Shown piece by piece: positions 36,665-44,690 of a DNA stretch of 64,000 bases. Below the pieces are notes generated by a model, which searched no databases, was not told where the DNA came from, and saw only the letters and a program-made list of their open reading frames with translations. Where the stretch lies: the NCBI GenBank assembly GCA_028279875.1, contig JANQMU010000106.1:1-64000 (forward strand). Direction: 5' to 3'. Origin of the DNA: Rhizobiaceae bacterium (GTDB taxonomy: Bacteria > Pseudomonadota > Alphaproteobacteria > Rhizobiales > Rhizobiaceae). A program made the translations under genes and the position numbers. Numbering within the stretch: the first letter of the stretch is position 1; every line of letters starts with the position of its first letter.

Positions 36665-38023
36665 TTATGCCGCTTCCCGTACATGATACGCATATCTTTG
36701 CAGAAAGGAGCCAACGCCAGAGGCTATGGTGTCAAAATGCTCCTGCTGCATTGGAAGGCTTAGGTTGATCTGGCCGCGCCTTGCAGCGTAGATTCCTTTG
36801 TCAAGCATATGAAGGTGGAATAGCTTCTTAAGAACACTGTTTTCACCACGCAGGTCATTCGGGTTTTTGATCTTTCCCCCGCAGAAGTGGATGTTCATTG
36901 TGGAGCCAAGCCCGGTAAACTGAACTCTGTTGGATGCCTTTGCGCAAAGCGAGTTCAGCCGGTCGCGCAATCGCTCGCCATCTTCGTAGAGTTTGTCAGC
37001 GCGCGACCTGGTGAAGATGTCGCGCATAGCAACAACACCCGTCTGCATGGTGAAAACATTGTTGTTGTATGTCCCCGCATGAGGTAAGGCATCGGGGTTG
37101 TTTGGGTTCATTAACTCCAACACATCCGCGCGACCGCCAAAGGCTCCAAAAGAAAAGCCCGCCCCGATATATTTGCCAAATGTTGTAAGGTCGGGGTGAA
37201 TGTTCAAGCGCCCTTGAAGGCCTTCGGCTCCCATGCGAGACGTTACGACTTCGTCAAATACAAGCAAAGCACCACAGGACGAACACTCATCCCTCAGCAT
37301 TTGCATAAAATCCACATCGGCGGCAATGCAGCCTCCGTTGCTCATCATCGGTTCGATGATGACCGCAGCCAACTCACCAGCATTTTCAGCGAGCAGCTTG
37401 CGCGTAACTTCGATATCGTTGTAACGCGCCACAATCCAGTCGAAAGGCACATTCATTGGGCTGCCGCCAGTGGCAAATACAAATACGCCACCGTGGTAGG
37501 CACCCTCAAAAACCATCACCTTTTGCCGGCCCGTAAAACTCTTGGCCAAGGTTAGCGCATAAAGATTCGCCTCGGTTCCCGTGTTGCAGAAACGAATCTT
37601 TTCAACCGCAGGAAACCTTTCGGTCATGATTTGAGAAAGCTCGATCTCCGCCGCACCTGGGGCACCGTTGGAGACGCCCTTTGACAATGCATCCGAAACT
37701 GTCTCGCCGATCAGCGGATCGCTATGGCCAAATATCCCGGCTGTGAATTCTCCCAGGACATCCAGATACCGATGCCCGTCGGCATCGATCACATGAGCGC
37801 CCTCGCTCTTCTCAATGTATAGCGGGAAAGGATCATAATGCAGCGCTGTGCGTGTGTTTCCACCTGGCATTGTCATTTGAGCCGAATGGTATAGCGTTTC
37901 GCTCCTCGGATTTGCCGAGCGAAATCGCTCGGAAGCCATCTGCTCGGCTTCCTCAAGGGACCTGTCCACAGAGTTTGATTGATCGACCATTTGTTTCCGA
38001 GATGCTATTTTTGAAATCCGCAT
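36665..38023 (-). CDS. class-III aminotransferase (glutamate-1-semialdehyde aminomutase-like)
   Basis: A PLP enzyme of about 452 aa related to glutamate-1-semialdehyde aminomutases, but here catabolic by context. Visible motifs are MTMPGGNTRTALHYDPFPLY, RFCNTGTEANLYALTLAKS, EGAYHGG and LLVFDEVVTSRMG. The PLP lysine is in TTFGKYIGAGFSFGAFGG. A farther ATG at 38053 overlaps an inverted repeat, so MRISKIASRKQ (38023) or MVDQSNSVD (37990) is a better start. It leads the operon containing GntR, AKR, dehydrogenase and lactonase genes. Confidence 0.9.
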   Translation of the reverse strand: MRISKIASRKQMVDQSNSVDRSLEEAEQMASERFRSANPRSETLYHSAQMTMPGGNTRTALHYDPFPLYIEKSEGAHVIDADGHRYLDVLGEFTAGIFGHSDPLIGETVSDALSKGVSNGAPGAAEIELSQIMTERFPAVEKIRFCNTGTEANLYALTLAKSFTGRQKVMVFEGAYHGGVFVFATGGSPMNVPFDWIVARYNDIEVTRKLLAENAGELAAVIIEPMMSNGGCIAADVDFMQMLRDECSSCGALLVFDEVVTSRMGAEGLQGRLNIHPDLTTFGKYIGAGFSFGAFGGRADVLELMNPNNPDALPHAGTYNNNVFTMQTGVVAMRDIFTRSRADKLYEDGERLRDRLNSLCAKASNRVQFTGLGSTMNIHFCGGKIKNPNDLRGENSVLKKLFHLHMLDKGIYAARRGQINLSLPMQQEHFDTIASGVGSFLQRYAYHVREAA

Positions 38024-38033
38024 TACCAATCGT

Positions 38034-38057
38034 GTTATAAAGTATACATTCATACTT
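38034..38057 (-). promoter_or_regulatory. candidate GntR operator upstream of the aminotransferase gene
   Basis: GTTATAAAGTATA (38034-38046) matches the element upstream of the BMP operon at 12 of 13 positions. It overlaps a perfect inverted repeat, AAGTAT (38040-38045) and ATACTT (38052-38057), with a 6-bp spacer. The overlap with the most upstream ATG argues that translation starts further in. Confidence 0.55.
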
Positions 38058-38236
38058 TGTGCGCATCAAGGACGAAGACGCGAGCAATTTCGCGAGCTCC
38101 AAGACGACTGCCGTGCTGTACGCGGGGGAGCTTCTCAAGAGATTGCGGCCTGAGAGCACAGTGTTTACCGAGTTCGAACAAAGGGAACAAAGCTTCGGAA
38201 AGTTAGCAAATGCAATGCTATCTGGGCTATTGCAGC

Positions 38237-38425
38237 TTTGCGACCGAAATCCTCGCGGCCTCGATCCGCAGCGTCAACCACGTCAAGGACGCGGCACTGA
38301 TCGGCGCCGACGTGGCGACCATTCCGCCGGCGACCTTGAGAGCGCTGGTAAAACACCCGCTGACCGACAAGGGCCTCGACGCGTTCCTCGCCGACTGGGC
38401 AAAGACAGGCCAGAAAATCGGATAG
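38237..38425 (+). pseudogene. tal 3'-end duplicate 1
   Basis: This 189-bp fragment aligns without gaps to 24473-24661, the end of tal. I count 10 nucleotide differences, all synonymous, so the encoded 62 residues are identical. Homology continues past the stop to about 38474, with an internal deletion of about 48 bp relative to 24672-24719. Upstream of 38236 the similarity ends. There is no tal N-terminal part, so it is not a gene. Confidence 0.9.
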
Positions 38426-38480
38426 CGACTGTCCGAAGCGGGTCGTGTCGACCTTCATGTCGAGGCGTTTTGACAAGAGG

Positions 38481-38516
38481 ACGGTCTGTCTCCGGCGTGC
38501 ATCGGACCGTTTTTTT
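38481..38516 (+). terminator. rho-independent terminator behind tal duplicate 1
   Basis: ACGGTCTG (38481-38488) pairs with CGGACCGT (38503-38510) with one wobble, followed by seven T residues. It sits about 55 bp behind the tal stop of duplicate 1. The intact tal at 24661 lacks it because the IS remnant begins there. It is probably an original tal terminator displaced by insertion. Confidence 0.8.
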
Positions 38517-38609
38517 GCGGCGAGCGATAACGCACACCCAAACGTCCGATTGCGGCGTCCATGATAAAAGACTGCTATGGGTGCGCCAAATAGAAGGTGT
38601 CATCCACTT

Positions 38610-39395
38610 ATGCCGCACGGAACCATTCGGTCCTATATGATTTGCACGGCGCCCCGCAGCGGCAGCACCCTGTTGTGCAAACTGCTTGCTGCCGCAGACG
38701 TCGCTGGACGGCCGGAGTCGCACTTCCATGTCCCGTCGCTGGATCGGTGGCTGGCCACATACGATCTGGACGAGGCGGAGTTCGCATCCCGAAAAGATGC
38801 CATTCAGGCAGTCTTCAAAGCCGCCCGGGCGCGGGGGCGTGGCAATACCGATATCTTTGGACTGCGAATGCAGCGTGGAAGCTTCGACTATTTTCTCCAG
38901 CAGCTCGAGCTGCTCCTGCCGGGTCGAATGGGAGATGTGGAAAGGATTGAAGCCGCGTTCGGACCGACCCTGTTCATCCATCTCTCCCGTTCCGACCGGC
39001 TGGACCAGGCGATCTCCCTGTTGCGGGCCGAACAGACGGGCCTATGGCATCGTCGGTCGGATGGTACGGAGCTTGAGCGGACCGGGCCGCCCCGAGACGC
39101 GCATTACGATGCCGAGGCGATCGCCCGTCATATGAGGGAGCTTTCGGTACTCGACGAGGCCTGGGAGCGCTGGTTTGAACGGGAAGCCCTGCAACCTCTC
39201 AGAGTTCGCTATGACGTCCTGTCAGACGATCCCCAAAAGGTCCTGGCTAAAATCCTCTCGTCGCTTCGTCTCGACCCGTCTATAGCCCGCTTCGTCGAAA
39301 CGCCAACAGCCAAGCTGGCAGACGCCGAGAATCAGCAGTGGCGGAGGCGGTTTCAGGCAGAGGGTGGATTGGGATCGGTTGGGGATGAAGGCTAA
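38610..39395 (+). CDS. Stf0-type sulfotransferase
   Basis: The 261-aa protein begins its fold with YMICTAPRSGSTLLCKLL, the 5'-phosphosulfate-binding loop of Stf0 sulfotransferases that use PAPS. LFIHLSRSDRLDQAISLLRAEQTGLW is the matching 3'-phosphate region. Stf0 proteins sulfate glycolipids or exopolysaccharide sugars, such as trehalose in mycobacteria. A longer start at 38577 exists, and a shorter one at 38637 is also possible. The gene ends 2 bp before tal duplicate 2, so one tal fragment bounds it on each side. Confidence 0.88.
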   Translation: MPHGTIRSYMICTAPRSGSTLLCKLLAAADVAGRPESHFHVPSLDRWLATYDLDEAEFASRKDAIQAVFKAARARGRGNTDIFGLRMQRGSFDYFLQQLELLLPGRMGDVERIEAAFGPTLFIHLSRSDRLDQAISLLRAEQTGLWHRRSDGTELERTGPPRDAHYDAEAIARHMRELSVLDEAWERWFEREALQPLRVRYDVLSDDPQKVLAKILSSLRLDPSIARFVETPTAKLADAENQQWRRRFQAEGGLGSVGDEG

Positions 39396-39397
39396 TT

Positions 39398-39511
39398 GTG
39401 GCAACCATCCCGCCGGCAACATTGAGAGCCCTGGTCAAACACCCGCTGACCGATAAGAGCCTCGACGCATTCCTCGCCGACTGGGCCAAAACCGGCCAGA
39501 AAATCGGATAA
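39398..39511 (+). pseudogene. tal 3'-end duplicate 2
   Basis: The 114 bp align to 24548-24661. I count nine differences, eight of them synonymous (including the TAA instead of TAG stop); one changes Gly to Ser (DKSLDAF). Similarity runs a further 30 bp or so past the stop (GATCGTCCGGATCAG). The fragment follows the sulfotransferase stop directly. Confidence 0.88.
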
Positions 39512-39900
39512 CGATCGTCCGGATCAGCTCGCAGACAGTCTCGCCCCGCCAAGTCGAGCCAATCCCCGGTTGCGAAAGCATCGCCGGAGAGTGGCTCATT
39601 CACGCCCAGCTTGTTGAGGGTGCGTTTCGTATGTTCGGCCACGCCGTTGCCATACGCTTGGCTATCATGAATCATCGCAATAGCGCCTCAATCGTCAGGC
39701 AGGCACGCCTATTGCCAACACACCGCGTTCAGATCAATGATGGACGGCCGCCGCACGTGCCCTTGCCGCGCGAGCGACTTTGTCCCAGAGCCCAAAACCC
39801 TACCCTTCGCAGGAATAGCTGCCGGCGATTTTAGTAGAACTGACGATAAGTGCGTTATTCATGAAGCTTGGCGCCTCAAATCCGACAGACTGCTAAGCCG
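39512..39900. other. gene-free stretch with possible resolvase-like debris
   Basis: No intact gene is visible. On the minus strand around 39740-39790 a short frame reads SRSRGKGTCGGRPSLI and stops. This is similar in style to the hinge/HTH tail of resolvases and invertases. It is far too short for assignment. Confidence 0.3.
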
Positions 39901-40290
39901 TCAGCTGATGTCACCTAAAAAGACGAAACTCATTTTGTTCCCGTCAAGGTCCCGGATGTAAGCTCCGTAAAAATCAGGGCCGTACTGCAGTCGAGCGCCG
40001 GGGTCCCCTTCATTTGTTCCACCCTTGGACAAGCCGATTTGGTGTGCTTTCTGAACTTCAGCCTTGCTCTCGCACTCCAGCCCCAACATGTTACCGTTTC
40101 CGGGCGTCGCGACTTCCTTGTTAAACGGCGATGCAACCCAAATTCGTCCACTGCCGCGCAATTCGTAACAAAATGCATGCGGCATGTACTCCGCGATAAG
40201 TCTGCCTCCGATGGCCGGAAAGACCGCATCGAAGAAACTGCGTGCTTTGGTGACATCGTTTGAGCCAAGCATGACATAGTTGAGCGACAT
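39901..40290 (-). CDS. VOC-family (glyoxalase/bleomycin-resistance fold) protein
   Basis: The 129-aa protein starts MSLNYVMLGSNDVTKARSFFDAVF and ends with YGAYIRDLDGNKMSFVFLG, the first and last betaalphabetabetabeta units of a single-module VOC protein. RLQYGPDFYGAYIRD resembles the lactoylglutathione-lyase-like branch. A similar protein is encoded at 57338-57754. The substrate is unknown. Confidence 0.85.
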   Translation of the reverse strand: MSLNYVMLGSNDVTKARSFFDAVFPAIGGRLIAEYMPHAFCYELRGSGRIWVASPFNKEVATPGNGNMLGLECESKAEVQKAHQIGLSKGGTNEGDPGARLQYGPDFYGAYIRDLDGNKMSFVFLGDIS

Positions 40291-40450
40291 AAGCTGACCT
40301 CAAAATGTGAAACACGTCGTGCAGTAATACCCTGTAAGCACGCCTCGAACAAATCTCCTTCCACTGCACAGGATGATTGACTCGAAGTCCTGTAAGGGCA
40401 GCTTTCAAGCCCCATGCGCCACGCGCAAATATCGAACCAAAGGCCGCAAA

Positions 40451-40580
40451 GTCCGCAGTATGCGAGTTAGCAAAGAACCCGACGACGGGAAGCTTCGCAC
40501 CGATCCGGTCACTCATGCGTTGCGCAACGAAAGTGGCATGAGAGCCCATACTTCCATGATGCTGCACCAGGGACGAATGT
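40451..40580 (+). repeat. dispersed intergenic repeat, long form, copy B1
   Basis: It starts GTCCGCAGTATGCGAGTTAG and includes CCGGTCACTCATGCGTTGCG. It aligns along its length with 41255-41385 and shares its start and end blocks with the short copies at 44563, 54869, 57229, 57896, 59502 and 61514. It has the same orientation as all of them. Confidence 0.65.
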
Positions 40581-40638
40581 CTGCTACCAAGGTTTTGACC
40601 ATGAGTTTACGAAGATCGAGGCAGCCGTGCGAAGTACC

Positions 40639-41178
40639 ATGTGGCGACGGATCGATGTACCCGGCATGGAGGCCTGCTCGATCAATAAAGACGGCACCGG
40701 CAGCGTCATCTCGGGTATGGCTATCTACGCTTGTCAGAACACTCCGATCCGAATTGGGTACTCTGTGGCTTGCACGAGCGATTGGGAATGCGGCGCGGCT
40801 ACCGTTGACCGGTGGGTTGGCGAAGACAATCTGAAAATCGCCTTGCAGCGGCTTGCAGACGGTCGATGGTCAGCAAATGATCAGGTTATCGACGGCGTGG
40901 ATTCATTGCTCGATATCGATCTGGGTTTCACACCTGCCACCAACACCAATGCGATCAAGAGGCTCAAACTGGCAGTCGGAAGCTCTTCCGAATTCTCCGC
41001 TGTATGGTTGGACGATGAAAGCTGGACCTTCAAGCCTCTCAAACAACGATATGAGCGGCTGAGTAAGGATACCTACAAATACGTTTCGGTTGATAGCGGC
41101 TATGAAGCGGAGCTGACCGTCGATGACTTTGGTTTGGTCCAAGTGTATCCAGAACTCTGGGAAACCGTAAACTCCTAG
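40639..41178 (+). CDS. putative glycolipid-binding protein
   Basis: The 179-aa protein matches the putative glycolipid-binding family by eye: WRRIDVPGMEACSI at the start, then GVDSLLDIDLGFTPATNTNA, the central hallmark, and ELTVDDFGLVQVYPELWETV at the end. No signal peptide is seen. GTG at 40627 is an alternative start. The gene stands alone between two copies of the dispersed repeat. The biochemical role of the family is poorly known. Confidence 0.82.
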   Translation: MWRRIDVPGMEACSINKDGTGSVISGMAIYACQNTPIRIGYSVACTSDWECGAATVDRWVGEDNLKIALQRLADGRWSANDQVIDGVDSLLDIDLGFTPATNTNAIKRLKLAVGSSSEFSAVWLDDESWTFKPLKQRYERLSKDTYKYVSVDSGYEAELTVDDFGLVQVYPELWETVNS

Positions 41179-41254
41179 AGCTTTTGTCTGAACTGCCGAC
41201 GCAGTTGCCGTACCAAAGCGGACTCTGGTTTCGGCAAGATGAATGTCCGCTTCG

Positions 41255-41385
41255 TCCGCACTGTGCGAGTTCGCGAAGCACCGGACGAAGGGAAGCTGCG
41301 CCTTGAACCGGTCGCTCATGCCTTGCACGGCGAAAGCAGCAGGAAAGCCCATACCTGTCGGGTTTCTGCAACATGACGAAGGCCT
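41255..41385 (+). repeat. dispersed intergenic repeat, long form, copy B2
   Basis: The sequence GTCCGCACTGTGCGAGTTCG, then CCGGTCGCTCATGCCTTGCA and GAAAGCCCATACCTG align with copy B1. It fills much of the 422-bp gap between the glycolipid-binding and SDR-fusion genes. The remainder of that gap shows no gene. Confidence 0.65.
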
Positions 41386-41600
41386 GCCTTCGATCACTCA
41401 ATGATTTGGGCTTTTGTGAGAAGGCTCGCAAGCGTCCGTTTGCGCCGTCAAAAGGGTGCGTCAATTCTGCATCCGCTCGGTGGAGTTTTTGGGATTCAGG
41501 CAGCCGACCACGCTGCGACAAGATCAGGTTTCCATCCTGACAATCAGGCCTTTTTCGCTTAAGCATCGACGCGTGAATGCTTTCAAGCTGACGGCGCAAT

Positions 41601-42929
41601 ATGAGCTCAAATAAGTCTCCGAATGACCATTTCGAAAACGTCCTGATCATTGGTGCGTACGGGCTCATCGGGTACGGAATTTCGAAAAGGCTAATTGCAG
41701 AAGGTCATCAGATTACGGGCCTTGGCCGAAACCTTTTGACGGCTAAAAGGGTTCTACCTGATACGCCCTGGATTGAACGGGACATAAGGACGCTTTGCGA
41801 CGGTCAGGCGTGGAGCAAAATCTTGGATCGGTTTTCGGTCGTCGTGAACTGTTCGGGTGCCTTGCAAGATGGCCCGGAAGACGATTTGGAGGCAACCCAT
41901 CACCACGCAGTCAGCGCCTTGGCTACCGCTTGCGCCGCTTCCGATATCCTGCTGATCCAGATTTCGGCCGTTGGCGCCAGGCTGGATGCAACCACGCCAT
42001 TTCTATCGTCGAAGGCACGGGGAGATGCGGCGATCAAAGAATCCGGCGTGAGGTATCACATTTTTCGTCCAGGTCTTGTTCTCGCATCAAATGCCTATGG
42101 CGGAACTGCGATGCTACATATGCTTGCCGCATTTCCCTGGGTTCAGCCGATTGCATCACCCGAGGCGGCGATTCAGACGGTGGCGCTTGATGATGTTGCC
42201 GGCGCGGTCGCGGCTGCAATTGCCGGGGATACACCAATTGGGTTCGAAGGGGATCTGGTCGAAACGCAAGCGCATTCACTCCGCGATGTTGTTGCTGCGG
42301 TCCGCCACTGGCTTGGCTTCCAGCCAGCAAGTCTTGAATTGAAACTGCCGGATTTTGCGATGACCGCCATTTCAAAGATCGCAGATGCGCTGTCACGACT
42401 AGGCTGGCAGTCTCCGCTACGCTCAACTTCAGTCAGGGTATTGACCGAGGGGGTTCGAGGCGAACCGGCGGATCTGACAATTTTCGGATTGTCGTCGCCT
42501 TCTTCGCTTTACCAAACTCTGTCGAACATACCCGCAGGGGCGCAAGCCCGCCTTTTTGCCCGCATGGCCTTGTTGATGCCGCTTATCCTTGTCTGCCTTA
42601 GCCTGTTCTGGCTGACGTCAGGCATTGTCGGCCTGGCACGCGTCAATGAGGCGGCAGTCGTTCTGGAAGATGTCGGCTGGTCAACAGGCATGGCGGTGGC
42701 GAGCGTTGTCTTCTGGTCGCTCGTCGATATGGCAATCGGCGTAGCATTCTTGATCCGCAGATATGTCCGCAGGGCATGTTGGACAGCCGTGGCGGTGAGC
42801 CTGTTCTATCTTTTGGCGGCAACAATTGCAGTACCCGCCCTCTGGCTCGACCCGCTTGGCCCCTTAATCAAAGTCGTGCCATCAATCCTATTGGCCCTTG
42901 TGGCAAGAGCTGCTTTGGATACTCGCTAA
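41601..42929 (+). CDS. NAD(P)-binding SDR fused to a DoxX-like membrane domain
   Basis: Residues 12-280 form an atypical SDR/epimerase domain: VLIIGAYGLIGYGISKRLIAEG is the dinucleotide site, followed by VVNCSGALQDGP and YHIFRPGLVLA. Residues about 310-440 contain four hydrophobic helices resembling a DoxX-like membrane domain. Such 440-aa fusions are known as uncharacterised SDR proteins. The gene overlaps the next by 1 bp (TAATG). A membrane-bound redox role on a lipid or quinone-like substrate is only a guess. Confidence 0.85.
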   Translation: MSSNKSPNDHFENVLIIGAYGLIGYGISKRLIAEGHQITGLGRNLLTAKRVLPDTPWIERDIRTLCDGQAWSKILDRFSVVVNCSGALQDGPEDDLEATHHHAVSALATACAASDILLIQISAVGARLDATTPFLSSKARGDAAIKESGVRYHIFRPGLVLASNAYGGTAMLHMLAAFPWVQPIASPEAAIQTVALDDVAGAVAAAIAGDTPIGFEGDLVETQAHSLRDVVAAVRHWLGFQPASLELKLPDFAMTAISKIADALSRLGWQSPLRSTSVRVLTEGVRGEPADLTIFGLSSPSSLYQTLSNIPAGAQARLFARMALLMPLILVCLSLFWLTSGIVGLARVNEAAVVLEDVGWSTGMAVASVVFWSLVDMAIGVAFLIRRYVRRACWTAVAVSLFYLLAATIAVPALWLDPLGPLIKVVPSILLALVARAALDTR

Positions 42930-43405
42930 TGGAGTGGATTGATCTGATCAGGGTGGCGCATGTTCTTGGCGCGTGCGTCTTGATTGGAACGGGATCGGGC
43001 ATCGCCTTTTTCATGCTGATGGCACACCGGACGGCGGAACCGGAATTTGTGGCACAAATGGCATCGGTCGTTGTAATCGCCGACATGGTCTTCACGGCCA
43101 CAGCCGCTATCGCCCAACCGATAACCGGCTATCTCCTGATGCGAGAGATTGGATGGAGCATTACCGACGGCTGGTTGGCCGTTTCTCTTGGGCTCTATGT
43201 GCTCATCGGATTATTCTGGCTGCCGGTCGTGTTCATCCAGGCCAAAATGAGAGATGAAGCGCGGCTGTCAGCGCAGTCGGGCCTGCCGCTTTCACCTCGC
43301 TACAGACGCCTCTATCGAATCTGGTTCGCGTGCGGTATTCCCGCCTTCTCCGCAATCGTCGTCCTACTGTGGCTTATGGTGACCCGGCCTTTCATCGCTT
43401 TCTGA
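42929..43405 (+). CDS. DUF2269-like integral membrane protein
   Basis: The 158-aa protein begins IDLIRVAHVLGACVLIGTGSG, a pattern usual for DUF2269, and has four hydrophobic helices. Conserved histidines in helix one (VAHV) and loop one (MAHRT) could bind a metal or heme, but this is unproven. It is translationally coupled to the SDR-DoxX gene, so the two probably work together in the membrane. Confidence 0.82.
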   Translation: MEWIDLIRVAHVLGACVLIGTGSGIAFFMLMAHRTAEPEFVAQMASVVVIADMVFTATAAIAQPITGYLLMREIGWSITDGWLAVSLGLYVLIGLFWLPVVFIQAKMRDEARLSAQSGLPLSPRYRRLYRIWFACGIPAFSAIVVLLWLMVTRPFIAF

Positions 43406-43523
43406 CGCAGGGTTTCCAGAGCATCGGGCGATAACATTGGACCATTTGATGATCCAAATCAGTTTGCTCGGCGAGGCGAACGGCGCCACGCGATGGGGGC
43501 ATCGGGCAAGCCGTTCAACGACG

Positions 43524-43559
43524 CCGACCGGGCCAAAACCGGTCAGCAAATCGGGTAGC
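43524..43559 (+). pseudogene. tal 3'-end duplicate 3 with downstream flank
   Basis: The last 12 codons of tal recur here as ADRAKTGQQIG plus the TAG stop, two residues different from tal. Similarity then continues past the stop to about 43626. The pattern GATCGCCCGGATCAGCC, GCGCAGGAG, GAAG matches the flank at 24662-24725. It is the most diverged and most distal copy. Confidence 0.8.
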
Positions 43560-43725
43560 GATCGCCCGGATCAGCCCGAAGACAATCCCATGCGCAGGAG
43601 GCTCGCTTCCTTATAGAAGTGAGCGGCTGGCACCGGAGAGGTCATAATCCTGTCAGAGACATGGCTGAGTGCCTCCCGAGAGGCACTCCAAATCCCCGTT
43701 TGAAAGCGAGTATACGGGTTTGTCG

Positions 43726-43983
43726 TCAGTGGCCGTGGTCGCTGTGAATTGCCGATATCGCAACAGTAGCGCTATAAAACACAATCGGGTGCTTATCTTT
43801 TCCCTCTCCGCCCATTTCAATATTCCCGCCCAGTTTTACAACTTCATAAGACACAAATTCTTCAAATTCATGGTGGTGATTGTCCCATCCACCTTTCACG
43901 GCATTTGCCGCAGCTTCATCGAAACTGTTTTTCGAAAAACCTGTTACCGTCAAAATATGATACACTTCCGAACCTGCAGACAT
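43726..43983 (-). CDS. dodecin-like flavin-binding protein
   Basis: The 85-aa protein has the dodecin layout. VYHILTVTGFSKNSFDEAAANAV (strand plus helix) is followed by EFVSYEVVKLGGNIE and the final strand FYSATVAISAIH. Dodecins form dodecameric shells that store flavins. An insertion around DNHHHEFEE and a His-rich tail (HSDHGH) are not usual. A good promoter-proximal AT-rich region precedes the start. It is the first gene past tal duplicate 3. Confidence 0.78.
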   Translation of the reverse strand: MSAGSEVYHILTVTGFSKNSFDEAAANAVKGGWDNHHHEFEEFVSYEVVKLGGNIEMGGEGKDKHPIVFYSATVAISAIHSDHGH

Positions 43984-44223
43984 TCTTCCATCCTTTCATC
44001 TACAATTGCTATTTATATAAGCCATTGAAGTATACAACGCCTATACTATTTCACAAAAGGCAGGGGAGTGATAGGCAGTATAGAAGATTTTGTGTATCTT
44101 GACGGTTGAACTGACCTTCTACTCGGTTTGTCTGCGCCTATAAACGAGGTTCAGGACCTGGTTGACAGACGGCACGCAAGTGTAGTTGCGTTGTCGCTGG
44201 TCAGGATGCACCGGGATAATGCG

Positions 44224-44507
44224 ATGAAATACAAACACTGCGGAATCAGCCTCGCACTGCTTTTGTTCATTCCTTCGATATCGAGTGCCCAGACAACAAT
44301 TGATGAAAGACAATTTGGATTCGGAGAGTGCAGGGCCTTTTTGCAGGTATTTGCAGGAGCCCCGTCAGCGGTGAGATGGCCGAATACAGCACAAACACGG
44401 ATGAAGTGCTGGAAAGCACCTTCAGCAGCAAGGATGGCGCGACAAGATTCACCGTCACTTGTTTGGCCAGTGAAGGAAAAATGATTGTCAAAGAAGAGAC
44501 CAGGTAG
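44224..44507 (+). pseudogene. small secreted protein, probably frameshifted
   Basis: ATG 44224 opens a clear signal peptide (MKYKHCGISLALLLFIPSIS, cleavage near SAQ). The same frame later becomes atypical and stops at 44484. Another frame from about 44340 gives GEMAEYSTNTDEVLESTF and continues to a stop at 44507 with a more protein-like composition. A single frameshift between about 44300 and 44360 would join them. No family is recognised. Confidence 0.4.
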
Positions 44508-44562
44508 TCGAACCGAAGTGTGTAAGTGCTAACTGCGTTCATATGATAGATTGCAGTAGAGT

Positions 44563-44611
44563 TCCGCAGTGTGCGTTCGTGCATTGCACAGCGAAAGCCC
44601 GGACCGAGCCC
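44563..44611 (+). repeat. dispersed intergenic repeat, short form, copy A1
   Basis: The sequence TCCGCAGTGTGCGTTCGTGC, then ATTGCACAGCGAAAGC and CCGGACCGAGCCC. It is one of six close copies in the same orientation. Confidence 0.8.
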
Positions 44612-44690
44612 GCGGCTGACGTTGAAACAATGACGCAAAGCCCTCTGCGGATATCAATGAAATGCGGCACCGTCACGCGGCACTGGTAAG

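Noticed and set aside
38210..38425. A 71-aa open frame as a second small transaldolase gene
   Set aside because: It contains only the C-terminal quarter of Tal and lacks the catalytic lysine; it is a displaced gene end.
24662..43630. tRNA-associated integration site for the island
   Set aside because: No tRNA gene is near; the repeated unit is the end of tal itself.
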